DNA of 8,490 bases from Pseudomonadota bacterium (GCA_030633645.1 DAOVRY010000017.1:1-8490), one strand, 5' to 3'; counted from the stretch's first letter, positions 1 to 5,988 are shown. A program made the numbers and translations. Notes: generated from the sequence alone by a model not told the origin.

Positions 1-351
1 ATCAAAAGTAAGCCATGTCCCTTTTAAATCCTTGGCCAGAGCGGCATAGCATGCATCATACCCAGTCAGCCCTAACTTAACGAAACCATTTGCTTTGAGT
101 GCGAGACTTTTTGTCATAGGCTGCCGGAATACCCCTCCTTGAAGCAGTGGAATGATTCCTTTTTCAAAGGCCTCAAACCCACTCGGATGTATACGTTGCA
201 AAACGGAAAAGACTTCAAATGCAAATAGCTCAGGTACAGCGAATCTTTCAGGTTCATCAATTACTTTTTCTAAAACTTCATCTGCATGAGGATGGACCTC
301 TTCTTCAATAAACCACCGGACCGCCACAGAGGCATCAATAACCCAAATCAT
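1..351 (-). CDS. PIN-domain ribonuclease toxin, VapC-like (C-terminus cut by window edge)
   Basis: The 117 codons present run from an ATG at 351 to the left edge without a stop, so the gene is cut near its C-terminus (the family is usually about 130-140 residues). PIN-family signatures are visible: 'IDASVAVRWF' with acidic D6, 'VPELFAFEVFSVL' with E41/E46, 'TGYDACYAALA' with D99, and 'TWLTFD' with D117. These match the spacing of the acidic Mg2+ site of PIN RNases. In the VapC family this site cleaves RNA, often tRNA or rRNA, until an antitoxin blocks it. The ATG overlaps the antitoxin stop as ATGA, which implies translational coupling, and this is the usual antitoxin-first TA order. The exact RNA target cannot be read from the sequence. 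The partner is a Phd/YefM-like protein, so 'PIN toxin of a Phd-type TA pair' is the safest name. Confidence 0.9.
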   Translation of the reverse strand, partial: MIWVIDASVAVRWFIEEEVHPHADEVLEKVIDEPERFAVPELFAFEVFSVLQRIHPSGFEAFEKGIIPLLQGGVFRQPMTKSLALKANGFVKLGLTGYDACYAALAKDLKGTWLTFD

Positions 352-620
352 CCCAGATATCCTCTTAACTGACGCAATACACTCAGACTGCTCACCTTTT
401 CTTTTCTTCCTTTTCTCAACCTTCTAACAAGATCCAGAAACCTCCTTTTCTCCTCATCAGCCTGCCAGTCCAGGAAGCGTCTTTCAAATTGCTCAGGAGT
501 AACCAAAACGGCCTTTATCTTTCTCCCTTTGCTGATGAGAATGGGCTCACCTTTATCGTTCAAGCGGTCCAGTATTTCACCTAAGTTGTTTCTGATTCTA
601 AGGGCATTAACCTCTTCCAT
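348..620 (-). CDS. Type II antitoxin, Phd/YefM family
   Basis: This is a complete 90-residue protein. Residues about 5-48 follow the Phd/YefM N-terminal DNA-binding fold: 'LRIRNNLGEILDRLNDKGEPILISKGRKI' and then 'AVLVTPEQFERR', the typical helix / beta-hairpin ('PI.I.k.gk..aVLV') / helix pattern. The C-terminal 40 residues are strongly basic and charged (repeated R/K/E/D) and are probably the disordered toxin-binding tail. Family members neutralise the partner toxin and repress their own operon, with the toxin as co-repressor. The ATG at 620 is preceded by AGAGAGG about 7 nt upstream, a good ribosome binding site. The stop overlaps the toxin start by 4 nt. A tandem 11-bp repeat at 667-690, in the gap upstream, is a candidate operator. 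Confidence 0.9.
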   Translation of the reverse strand: MEEVNALRIRNNLGEILDRLNDKGEPILISKGRKIKAVLVTPEQFERRFLDWQADEEKRRFLDLVRRLRKGRKEKVSSLSVLRQLRGYLG

Positions 621-666
621 AATTTACCTCTCTTTAAATTAGCTTTAACTCAGGCTATTATTATTT

Positions 667-690
667 AGTGTAGATGTCAAGTGTAGATGT
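667..690. repeat. Tandem 11-bp direct repeat, candidate TA operator
   Basis: AGTGTAGATGT occurs at 667-677 and exactly again at 680-690, a 13-bp period with CA between the copies. On the minus strand the junction creates a consensus -35 hexamer TTGACA (680-675). Only weak -10 candidates follow (TAATAG at 660-655 with a 14-bp spacer, or TAGCCT at 657-652 with 17 bp). The repeat lies 47-70 bp upstream of the antitoxin ATG and overlaps its probable promoter, the place expected for a Phd-type autorepressor. The binding role is inferred. Confidence 0.55.
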
Positions 691-712
691 GTATATACAT
701 AGAACGTGCAAA

Positions 713-2404
713 CTAAAAGGAAGCATATTCCAATCGAGATACCCCATACCCCGATTTGAAATAAAGAAGTTTTACATGCCGGTTGAAAAACGCTTTGAGC
801 AACTCTTGTTCTTTCTCGGCGAAAGTACTTTTCACCCATCGGTCAAAGATATCATACCGTATGAGCAAATGAGTTAGTCCCTCGCTAATAAAACCTTGCA
901 GAATATCTTCAGGCCTATTTGACTTTCTTACAAGCTGGTGAAGCATACTTTTGTTAAGGCTCATATCAAGCACATACTCTCTGTCACAGTAATACCCTCT
1001 CTTTCCCATATGGATAAATAGCATTTTGGCATTCGGGTGGAGGTTTTTGTTAATGTATCTCAAAACTGGGTATTCTCTGCGGTACCTTTCTATATACTGC
1101 TCACGACTCACGGTACCGCTCAAATAGCTGAAGGGATCGACATACTTATACTGGGTAAAGATGTAGCGTGCATTCAGCCAAAGGGAAAAAGAAACGATCA
1201 AAAAGACAACCGCAAAACCTAAGTTTCGTGAGTACCTGTTGTCTAACCGTGAAACTGAATCAACTATCTTTCTGACACCAAAGATAGACAAGATGACCAA
1301 TGGGGGAATTATAGGCGAGATATACCTGATCCTCATGCCGCTGCTAAAAAAAGCTGTTGCGAAAAAAAGCGCTGCATAAGCGAGTAGCAGCATTTTCTCG
1401 TTTCTGAGCACGGGAGGATCCTTTCTTATACGATAAAAGGCAAACGCTGGGAGTAAGAGAAGAAAAGGATTGAGTTTGCCATCAAAATACTGAGGGTTAC
1501 CATCTTGCCCCTGAAAGAATACTCTAACAGGCAGAAGCACCATCTGCCACCAGGTCTCATGATAAACCATGCTTCTATAAGCAAAAAGACCGATCGTTTG
1601 ATCATTCAGGCCGGTTTGTGGGTTAAAGAAGTGGTCATAAAGAGGATAGATAGGATTGTTTATCCAGAGGTAGTTCCGTATCATCCACGGAGAAAAAACA
1701 AGAAGCGCCACAGAGAAGAAAAGTATCCCATATCCGGCAGCCTTAAAAAAGCCGGGCTTACTGTTTGGTATGGATCTTGAATAAAGAAACGGAACAAAGA
1801 GGGTTAGAAGCAGAAGCGCTATGAGGCCGTTGTATTTTGTTCCAACTGCCAAGCCACAAAAAAGAGCAGATAGAAGCAAAAACCTTAACCTGAAACCCTC
1901 TTCTATCCATCTGAGAACTAGCAGAAGGGATGCCGTTGAAAAGAAGATGAGCCCTAGGTCAACGTACACCGTTATGGAGAGCTTTACAATAATTGGAATT
2001 GAGAGAAAAAAGATCACCCCCAGGAGTGCATAGACACTGTTACTGCGTGGTTTCAAAAAATTGAAAATAAGCCAGGCTGTCAGCAAGGCGAAACACAAGT
2101 GGATAAATTTCGGAGCGATTTCATTACCGAAATAGAGCGGAATGAGATACAAGAGATCCAGATTCATGGGAAAATATGAAAACGGCATGGCCGGGATTTC
2201 ATACATACCGCCGTGCTTGAGGTAAAGCTTCGGTATAGCCAGATGGTGAATAAGCGCATCTCTACTAACAGGGGGCACACCAGCGAGGATTATGATGCAA
2301 ATAAGCAAGATTGCCAGCAGTATTAGAAGTAAGACCTTGCCCCACCCCAGAGCAGACGGATTTCCTGTCTTTTTCAACTTGGGTGAGTCTAATCTATTTT
2401 CCAT
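713..2404 (-). CDS. Polytopic GT-C-type glycosyltransferase, GT39/PMT-like
   Basis: This 563-residue integral membrane protein begins with a short basic cytoplasmic tail and a first membrane span at about 22-42. About ten strongly hydrophobic spans follow, up to residue 400, and then a soluble C-terminal domain of about 160 residues. The first external loop reads 'PPVSRDALIHHL' (D49), matching the acidic residue that GT39/PMT and ArnT-like enzymes place there for catalysis. 'VYVDLG' (D149) and 'GLAVGTKYNG' (about 184-193) are further family-like landmarks. Such enzymes move a sugar from a polyprenyl-phosphate donor to protein or lipid on the outer face of the inner membrane; donor and acceptor here are unknown. 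The gene is divergent from the TMTC-like gene, with 145 bp between them. The ATG at 2404 has no clear Shine-Dalgarno, so the start is less certain than the family call. Confidence 0.8.
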   Translation of the reverse strand: MENRLDSPKLKKTGNPSALGWGKVLLLILLAILLICIIILAGVPPVSRDALIHHLAIPKLYLKHGGMYEIPAMPFSYFPMNLDLLYLIPLYFGNEIAPKFIHLCFALLTAWLIFNFLKPRSNSVYALLGVIFFLSIPIIVKLSITVYVDLGLIFFSTASLLLVLRWIEEGFRLRFLLLSALFCGLAVGTKYNGLIALLLLTLFVPFLYSRSIPNSKPGFFKAAGYGILFFSVALLVFSPWMIRNYLWINNPIYPLYDHFFNPQTGLNDQTIGLFAYRSMVYHETWWQMVLLPVRVFFQGQDGNPQYFDGKLNPFLLLLPAFAFYRIRKDPPVLRNEKMLLLAYAALFFATAFFSSGMRIRYISPIIPPLVILSIFGVRKIVDSVSRLDNRYSRNLGFAVVFLIVSFSLWLNARYIFTQYKYVDPFSYLSGTVSREQYIERYRREYPVLRYINKNLHPNAKMLFIHMGKRGYYCDREYVLDMSLNKSMLHQLVRKSNRPEDILQGFISEGLTHLLIRYDIFDRWVKSTFAEKEQELLKAFFNRHVKLLYFKSGYGVSRLEYASF

Positions 2405-2445
2405 TGCTTAGGGCCCACAATATGGCGCAGTTTGTTCTACTGAGA

Positions 2446-2492
2446 TTAGTATCGCACTAAAAAACGACTTGTCAAAACAAGGTAAATATAAT
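2446..2492. promoter_or_regulatory. Divergent promoter region between the two membrane-protein genes
   Basis: The 145-bp gap 2405-2549 must serve both genes. On the plus strand TATAAT (2487-2492) is a perfect -10, but no good -35 lies at the right distance; the nearest, TTGTCA at 2469-2474, is only 12 bp away. On the minus strand TTGACA (2475-2470) is a perfect -35, followed after 16 bp by GATACT (2453-2448) as a fair -10. The two candidate promoters overlap, so their activities could compete. A small inverted repeat CTTGT/ACAAG (2468-2472, 2477-2481) lies between them. These are consensus matches only. Confidence 0.45.
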
Positions 2493-2549
2493 ACTTGGTC
2501 CGTATCCTTTTAAACAAGGGGAATTCCTCAGAACCTATCAGGTGAAGAT

Positions 2550-4706
2550 TTGCAAGGAGCATACCAACGAACTATGTCGCACGCCGCAGGATCTCTCTCA
2601 TACTGCCGCATAGTGGTCTTTTCCATTATAGCGCTCACTGTGCTCATTTTTTCAACATACGGAAATTCCTTTGACTGCTCGTGGCATTTTGACGATGAAC
2701 CAAACGTTACCGATAACCCCAACCTGCATCTCAAAGAAATAACCTGGGAAAATCTTAAGCGAGCTCTCTATTCCGATCGTAACAACCCTACTGTTCTTTA
2801 TAGACCAGTGGCCTGCCTGACATTTGCCTTGAATCATCACTTTGGCGGGCTCGAGGTATTCGGTTACCATCTGGTCAATATATTCATCCACCTGGTATCA
2901 TCCATTTTTCTGTTTCTGTTCATCTATAATACACTCAATCTGCCATCTTTGAGGACAAAATACGCTTCTAAGTCATATTTCATCGCTCTTCTCGCCACCA
3001 CGCTATGGGCCATCAATCCGGTACAGACCCAGGCAGTGACCTATATCGTACAACGAATGGCTTCGCTAGCAGGCATGTTTTATATTATGAGCATGTTCTT
3101 TTACCTGAAGGTCAGGACAGTCCACACCTCAGACAGAAAAGTCCTTTTTCTTATACTATGCATTGTTTTTTTTCTTATGGCACTCGGGTCAAAGGAAAAT
3201 GCCGCTATGCTCCCCCTGAGTATTTTCCTTTATGAGATCCTCCTGATCCAGGAAATAACAGGAGAAAAGCTAAGAAGATACCTGAAGCTGTTTGCTATTG
3301 TTGCTGGCGCAATCCTGATATTCTGTTTCACCTATTTCTATATTCAGGGCGGAAATATTTTTTCGTTTTTGAATGGCTATGAAAATAGGCCCTTTACCCT
3401 TACTCAAAGGCTCTTAACTGAGCCTCGTATTATCGTTTTTTATATATCCCTTTTACTCTATCCTATGCCCAATAGGCTAAACATAGCCCACTCCTTTCAA
3501 ATTTCGACCTCGCTCTTTGAACCTATATCGACGGCCTTCTCCATTCTCTTTATTGCAGGAACAATCACTTATGCAATCTATTTGGCAAAAAAACGACCTC
3601 TTTTTTCGTTCTGCATCCTTTTCTTTCTTTTCAACCATGTAATAGAGTCCACGATTCTTCCACTTGAGTTGATATATGAACACCGAAACTACATCCCCTC
3701 ATTGCCGTTTTTCGTACCTGTTGCCATTGGGTTTTCTAACCTCTTGCAATTTTACGCAAAGAAACAGGTCATGAAATATACAATAGTAGTTTTCATCATT
3801 CTTTTACTCATAGGCCTTGGGCACTCTACTTTTATGCGAAATTTCACATGGAAGAATGAAAAGGCCCTCTGGATTGATGCAGTTGAAAAATCTCCCGATC
3901 AATTCCGTCCCCATCATAACCTTGGTAGGTATTATCAAAATCATGGCCACCAAGAGGAAGCGATTTCAGAGTATAAAAAGGCGTTAAGTAGGTCAGTATT
4001 ACACCGAAAGAATGAAGCGGCTGTAACCTATTACAACCTTGGAAATATATACGGCAATTTAAGAGATTATGAAAAGGCTCGATATTTCTATGAAAGGGCA
4101 AAGGATATAAATCCCAACTACCCTTCTGTTTATGTCAATATCGCCGCGGTCTTGGACAGAGAAGGCAAGTATGCGCTCGCTCATGATTACCTGGTTAAAG
4201 CGATCAGATTTCGCCCAGATAGCATCGAGGCAAACTATAATCTCGGATTCCACTATTTGCGAGAGGGACAACCCGAAAAAGCCATCCGCCATTTACAGAG
4301 GTTATCGGATAACAAACAGTTTGGAGATAGGGTCCTTTTGTATCTCGGCATCGCATTCAAACAGAAGGGTCAACTCGGCAGAGCCGTAACCTATCTTAAA
4401 ATGGCTGTGAAAAAGAATCCTCGAAATATAAAACCTTACCTTCACCTCGCAGAGATATTCTATAGGATAGGTGATAACGAACAGGCGAAAGGAGCAATAG
4501 TAAAGGTTATTAACCTCATTCCCGATCAAAAGACCTTTGAGAAAATCTTAAACGATCTCCAAAGGAAAGACTCCTCAGCAAATCTACAACCTCAGGCGAG
4601 TGTTGTCATTCCCTTGATGAGGGAATGCTGCCTTAATAAATCAGAAACATTAAAGGAATGGAGTGAATTGCTTAATGAAAAGTCTTTACCAATGAATGCA
4701 CGATAA
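2550..4706 (+). CDS. TMTC-like polytopic membrane protein with C-terminal TPR repeats
   Basis: This 718-residue protein has two parts. Residues about 20-430 form a multi-span membrane region. Its first loop contains 'WHFDDEPNVTDN' (D48-D49), followed by 'YRPVACLTFALN', 'AINPVQTQAVTYIVQRMASLAG', 'GSKENAAMLPL', 'LYPMPNRLN' and 'LELIYEHRNYIPS'. This order of motifs is typical of bacterial relatives of TMTC (DUF1736-type, GT-C fold) proteins. Residues about 452-660 carry roughly six TPRs, seen as repeated 'NLG..Y...G....A......A....P' patterns, followed by a 55-residue tail. Animal TMTCs are O-mannosyltransferases; bacterial members are poorly characterised, so a glycosyltransferase role is inferred. 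The TTG at 2550 has AGGTGA at 2540-2545 at good aligned spacing. An in-frame ATG at 2574 with AAGGAG 14 nt upstream is the alternative start. Confidence 0.8.
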   Translation: MQGAYQRTMSHAAGSLSYCRIVVFSIIALTVLIFSTYGNSFDCSWHFDDEPNVTDNPNLHLKEITWENLKRALYSDRNNPTVLYRPVACLTFALNHHFGGLEVFGYHLVNIFIHLVSSIFLFLFIYNTLNLPSLRTKYASKSYFIALLATTLWAINPVQTQAVTYIVQRMASLAGMFYIMSMFFYLKVRTVHTSDRKVLFLILCIVFFLMALGSKENAAMLPLSIFLYEILLIQEITGEKLRRYLKLFAIVAGAILIFCFTYFYIQGGNIFSFLNGYENRPFTLTQRLLTEPRIIVFYISLLLYPMPNRLNIAHSFQISTSLFEPISTAFSILFIAGTITYAIYLAKKRPLFSFCILFFLFNHVIESTILPLELIYEHRNYIPSLPFFVPVAIGFSNLLQFYAKKQVMKYTIVVFIILLLIGLGHSTFMRNFTWKNEKALWIDAVEKSPDQFRPHHNLGRYYQNHGHQEEAISEYKKALSRSVLHRKNEAAVTYYNLGNIYGNLRDYEKARYFYERAKDINPNYPSVYVNIAAVLDREGKYALAHDYLVKAIRFRPDSIEANYNLGFHYLREGQPEKAIRHLQRLSDNKQFGDRVLLYLGIAFKQKGQLGRAVTYLKMAVKKNPRNIKPYLHLAEIFYRIGDNEQAKGAIVKVINLIPDQKTFEKILNDLQRKDSSANLQPQASVVIPLMRECCLNKSETLKEWSELLNEKSLPMNAR

Positions 4707-4726
4707 CAAAGCAATGCCGAAAATAG

Positions 4727-4752
4727 TAACCGTTCACGGGTTCAGGGTTCAG
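4727..4752 (+). repeat. Left terminal inverted repeat of the element
   Basis: This 26-bp end pairs with 5028-5053 at 21 of 26 positions. Its inner part is two units of a GGGTTCA heptamer. Confidence 0.65.
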
Positions 4753-4811
4753 AGGTTGTGGGTTCACCGCAAATCTGAACCGTTTATTCGTGAGCTCTGA
4801 AGGGACCACGC

Positions 4812-4960
4812 ATCATAATAGAACGATTTGAGGACATTGAGGCATGGCAGTTGGCCCGGGAGTTAACTCACAAGGTCTATTGAACTGACAAAGAAGGTCA
4901 AGTTTGCTCGCGACTTCGGCTTGGAGGAGCAAATTCAGGACGCAGCAGGTTCATCTATCA
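4812..4960 (+). pseudogene. Decayed four-helix-bundle protein (IVP/S23, TIGR02436-type) fragment
   Basis: From 4812 the plus strand reads 'IIIERFEDIEAWQLARELTHKVY' and then meets TGA at 4881. If one of the two T bases at 4880-4881 is removed, the next frame (4882 on) continues 'ELTKKVKFARDFGLEEQIQ' and 'DAAGSS'. Together these give the N-terminal half of the four-helix-bundle family first known from proteins encoded in 23S rRNA intervening sequences and related to the Avd accessory protein of diversity-generating retroelements. Homology stops at about 4960, just where the internal GGTTCAGAGG repeat begins, so the usual 'IMANIAEGF' part and the rest (about 65 residues) are gone. The expected start codon position reads ATC, so initiation is also lost. 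The gene therefore has at least a 1-nt frameshift, a truncation and probably no start. It sits inside the inverted-repeat element. Confidence 0.8.
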
Positions 4961-4973
4961 AGGTTCAGAGGTT

Positions 4974-4990
4974 TCCCGATGAAATCGGGA
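4974..4990. repeat. Short perfect palindrome TCCCGAT-gaa-ATCGGGA
   Basis: Two 7-bp arms with a 3-nt loop, inside the element, just after the truncated four-helix-bundle fragment. It has no T-tract, so it is not a convincing terminator. It could be a dispersed repeat remnant. Confidence 0.5.
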
Positions 4991-5027
4991 TTGGGGGTTA
5001 GTGAAGGTTAACAAAAGAAAAGCAACC

Positions 5028-5053
5028 CTGAACCCTGAACCTCTAAACGCCTA
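5028..5053 (-). repeat. Right terminal inverted repeat of the element
   Basis: This is the reverse complement of the left end at 21 of 26 positions. It abuts the second CCGAAAATAG copy at 5054. Confidence 0.65.
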
Positions 5054-5071
5054 CCGAAAATAGACGTATAG

Positions 5072-5109
5072 GACCGGGAGAAGAGGTCACACCCTAACCC
5101 CTCCCGGTC
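5072..5109 (-). other. Hairpin downstream of the pilin pseudogene
   Basis: GACCGGGAG (5072-5080) and CTCCCGGTC (5101-5109) form a perfect 9-bp stem around a 20-nt loop, starting 8 bp after the pseudogene stop. There is no U-run, so it is not a standard Rho-independent terminator. It may still stop transcription or protect the 3' end. A related hairpin follows the intact pilin gene. Confidence 0.6.
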
Positions 5110-5117
5110 GATTACCT

Positions 5118-5282
5118 TTAGTATTTACTTATTGAACCACCTGGACCACCAATGACATAACTATGGTTCCCTGAAGGATGATGTGCAATCATTGAATAGG
5201 TTGTATCATCGCCAAGATACCGATGATGGCAATACCGATCATCAACTCAATCAGCGTGAACCTTTTTCATTCTTTTCGTCAT
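5118..5282 (-). pseudogene. Type IV pilin (pilA-like) pseudogene: duplicated, frameshifted, internally deleted
   Basis: Read on the minus strand, 5214-5266 encodes the pilin N-terminal helix ('EKG(F)TLIELMIGIAIIGILA') once a missing base in GGTTCACG is restored; the intact gene has GGTTTTACA here. The as-read frame hits TGA instead. The next bases jump straight to 'DDTTYSMIAHHPSGNHSYVI', then 'GGPGGSISKY' and TAA at 5118-5120. This corresponds to the C-terminal end of the neighbouring PilA ('SDTSYSMITFHASGDHSYII', then 'RGPGGSIS'). About 80 codons between the two parts are deleted, and the junction changes frame again. The ATG at 5282 sits in the place of the intact gene's internal ATG but has no good ribosome binding site, and no sigma-54 promoter precedes it. 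It looks like a tandem duplicate of pilA that has decayed. Confidence 0.85.
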
Positions 5283-5332
5283 TTTGGTGACTACTACAGT
5301 TGAGAGGTAACAGGAGAGAAAAGAATGAACCT

Positions 5333-5352
5333 CCCCGCAGCAAGCTGCGGGG
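5333..5352. repeat. REP-like palindrome
   Basis: CCCCGCAG-caag-CTGCGGGG is a perfect 8-bp stem with a tetraloop, flanked by AATGAACCT on the left and TATTCTGGCGAAGGCGAAT on the right. Such GC-rich intergenic palindromes are typical of REP elements mobilised by REP-associated tyrosine (Y1) transposases. The assignment rests on form alone. It lies between the two pilin copies. With no downstream T-run it is a poor terminator candidate. Confidence 0.6.
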
Positions 5353-5378
5353 TATTCTGGCGAAGGCGAATAAAGTAC

Positions 5379-5416
5379 GACCGGGGGAAGCTTTTGGACT
5401 TTAACCCCTCCCGGCC
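5379..5416 (-). other. Hairpin downstream of pilA
   Basis: GACCGGG (5379-5385) pairs with CCCGGCC (5410-5416) with one G-U pair, and more pairing is possible inward after a mismatch. It starts about 15 bp after the pilA stop, the same position as the hairpin behind the pseudogene. It has no U-tract. It may mark the transcript end or protect the mRNA. Confidence 0.5.
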
Positions 5417-5431
5417 GGTTACTTTTAGTAG

Positions 5432-5815
5432 TTAGTTGAATAGGCTTATACTACCACCCGGGCCTCTAATGATATAACTATGGTCTCCGCTAGCATGAAA
5501 GGTTATCATTGAATAGCTGGTATCACTGTCATTTGCTATATTAAAATCCACATTATCAGACAAGTACAGTCCGTAAGTGTCACCAGTTAGAGTGGCCTCG
5601 ACACCACAATACGTTTGCTCATCAACAAAATAGGCCTCCTGGGCCGTTGCTGCATTTCTGAGGTCCGACTGGGCTGCTGAGTTAAAGGCTCTGGTCCTGT
5701 AAGCGGAAAACTGCGGTATAGCAATCGCTGCCAAAATACCGATGATCGCAATAACGATCATCAACTCAATAAGTGTAAAACCTTTTTCGTTTTTATTAAC
5801 CATTTTTGTTAACAT
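5432..5815 (-). CDS. pilA: Type IV major pilin precursor PilA
   Basis: This is a 127-residue prepilin. A 12-residue charged leader ends in the prepilin peptidase site 'EKG^FTLIEL' (cut after G12, mature F1, Glu5 at residue 17), giving a mature pilin of about 115 residues. The hydrophobic helix runs to about residue 36, then 'IPQFSAYRTRAFNSAAQSDL' as in Geobacter-type PilA. The C-terminal globular part is short. There is a single cysteine (C70), so the usual pilin disulfide loop is absent; the family's C-terminal variability fits this. Subunits are matured by PilD and assembled into pili used for adhesion, twitching or extracellular electron transfer; which applies here is unknown. AGGAGG lies 8 nt before the ATG. 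A sigma-54 promoter and pilR lie upstream, and a decayed second copy lies downstream. Confidence 0.95.
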   Translation of the reverse strand: MLTKMVNKNEKGFTLIELMIVIAIIGILAAIAIPQFSAYRTRAFNSAAQSDLRNAATAQEAYFVDEQTYCGVEATLTGDTYGLYLSDNVDFNIANDSDTSYSMITFHASGDHSYIIRGPGGSISLFN

Positions 5816-5823
5816 CTTTCTGT

Positions 5824-5893
5824 CCTCCTATAATTAATTTACATGGTAAATGGTTGCGAAACTTGTACGATTTATGCCTGGTAAATCACCTCC
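5824..5893 (-). promoter_or_regulatory. pilA leader: ribosome binding site, upstream hairpin and a second SD-like block
   Basis: The roughly 105-nt leader holds the working SD, AGGAGG (5829-5824). Just before it is a small hairpin, ATTTAC-cat-GTAAAT (5851-5837). Further upstream is GGAGGTGAT (5893-5885), nine bases complementary to the 16S rRNA tail but with no usable start codon at normal distance. ATTTACC occurs twice (5886-5880 and 5851-5845), so GTAAAT could pair with either copy. A standby or alternative-fold role is speculation. Confidence 0.4.
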
Positions 5894-5930
5894 CTTCTCA
5901 GTGGATAGTTAGGTCTTGATTATGTTGGAA

Positions 5931-5946
5931 AGCAAGTAGCGTGCCA
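5931..5946 (-). promoter_or_regulatory. Sigma-54 (RpoN) -24/-12 promoter of pilA
   Basis: On the minus strand TGGCAC (5946-5941), five bases GCTAC, then TTGCT (5935-5931) match the -24/-12 consensus TGGCAC-N5-TTGCW exactly. Transcription should start near 5920, giving a leader of about 105 nt before pilA. Sigma-54 promoters need an NtrC-type activator, and the adjacent pilR encodes one. Pilin genes of Pseudomonas and Geobacter are controlled this way. Confidence 0.92.
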
Positions 5947-5988
5947 TCCAGTCCAGTTTCTGACTCCAAAACATAATTTTTAATATTT

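Larger units (their letters stand above)
4717..5063. mobile_element. Small mobile-element-like insertion with terminal inverted repeats and 10-bp flanking duplication
   Basis: CCGAAAATAG occurs at 4717-4726 and again at 5054-5063. Starting exactly inside these copies, the ends 4727-4752 and 5053-5028 (reverse complement) match at 21 of 26 positions, the inner 14 perfectly (GGTTCAGGGTTCAG). This is the architecture of a 327-bp transposed unit with terminal inverted repeats and a target-site duplication. Inside are a decayed four-helix-bundle gene (4812-4960), a second GGTTCAGAGGTT copy (4962-4973; the first is at 4746-4757), an 8-bp inverted repeat GGTTCAGA/TCTGAACC (4746-4753, 4774-4781), and a TCCCGAT-gaa-ATCGGGA hairpin (4974-4990). 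No transposase is encoded, so it would need help in trans. The insert starts 20 bp after the TPR gene's stop. Its class is not one I can name. Confidence 0.65.

Noticed and set aside
645..839. Minus-strand 64-codon frame with a hydrophobic stretch, overlapping the end of the GT39-like gene and the repeat at 667-690
   Set aside because: Most of it is an alternate frame of the upstream gene, whose hydrophobic look comes from codon composition. It has no family match that I recognise.
674..877. Plus-strand open frame of 67 codons over the 3' end of the GT39-like gene
   Set aside because: It lies antisense to a clear membrane-protein gene and shows no recognisable motif or ribosome binding site, so it is a shadow frame.
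4738..5041. CRISPR-like array of GGTTCAG repeats
   Set aside because: The repeats are short, in both orientations and unevenly spaced, and there are no cas genes. Terminal inverted repeats explain them better.
4727..5053. An rRNA intervening sequence (IVS) proper, or part of a diversity-generating retroelement
   Set aside because: The four-helix-bundle family suggests these, but there is no rRNA sequence around it and no reverse transcriptase or template/variable repeat in the window.
5333..5352. Rho-independent terminator for a pilin transcript
   Set aside because: The stem is strong, but neither strand has a following U-tract.
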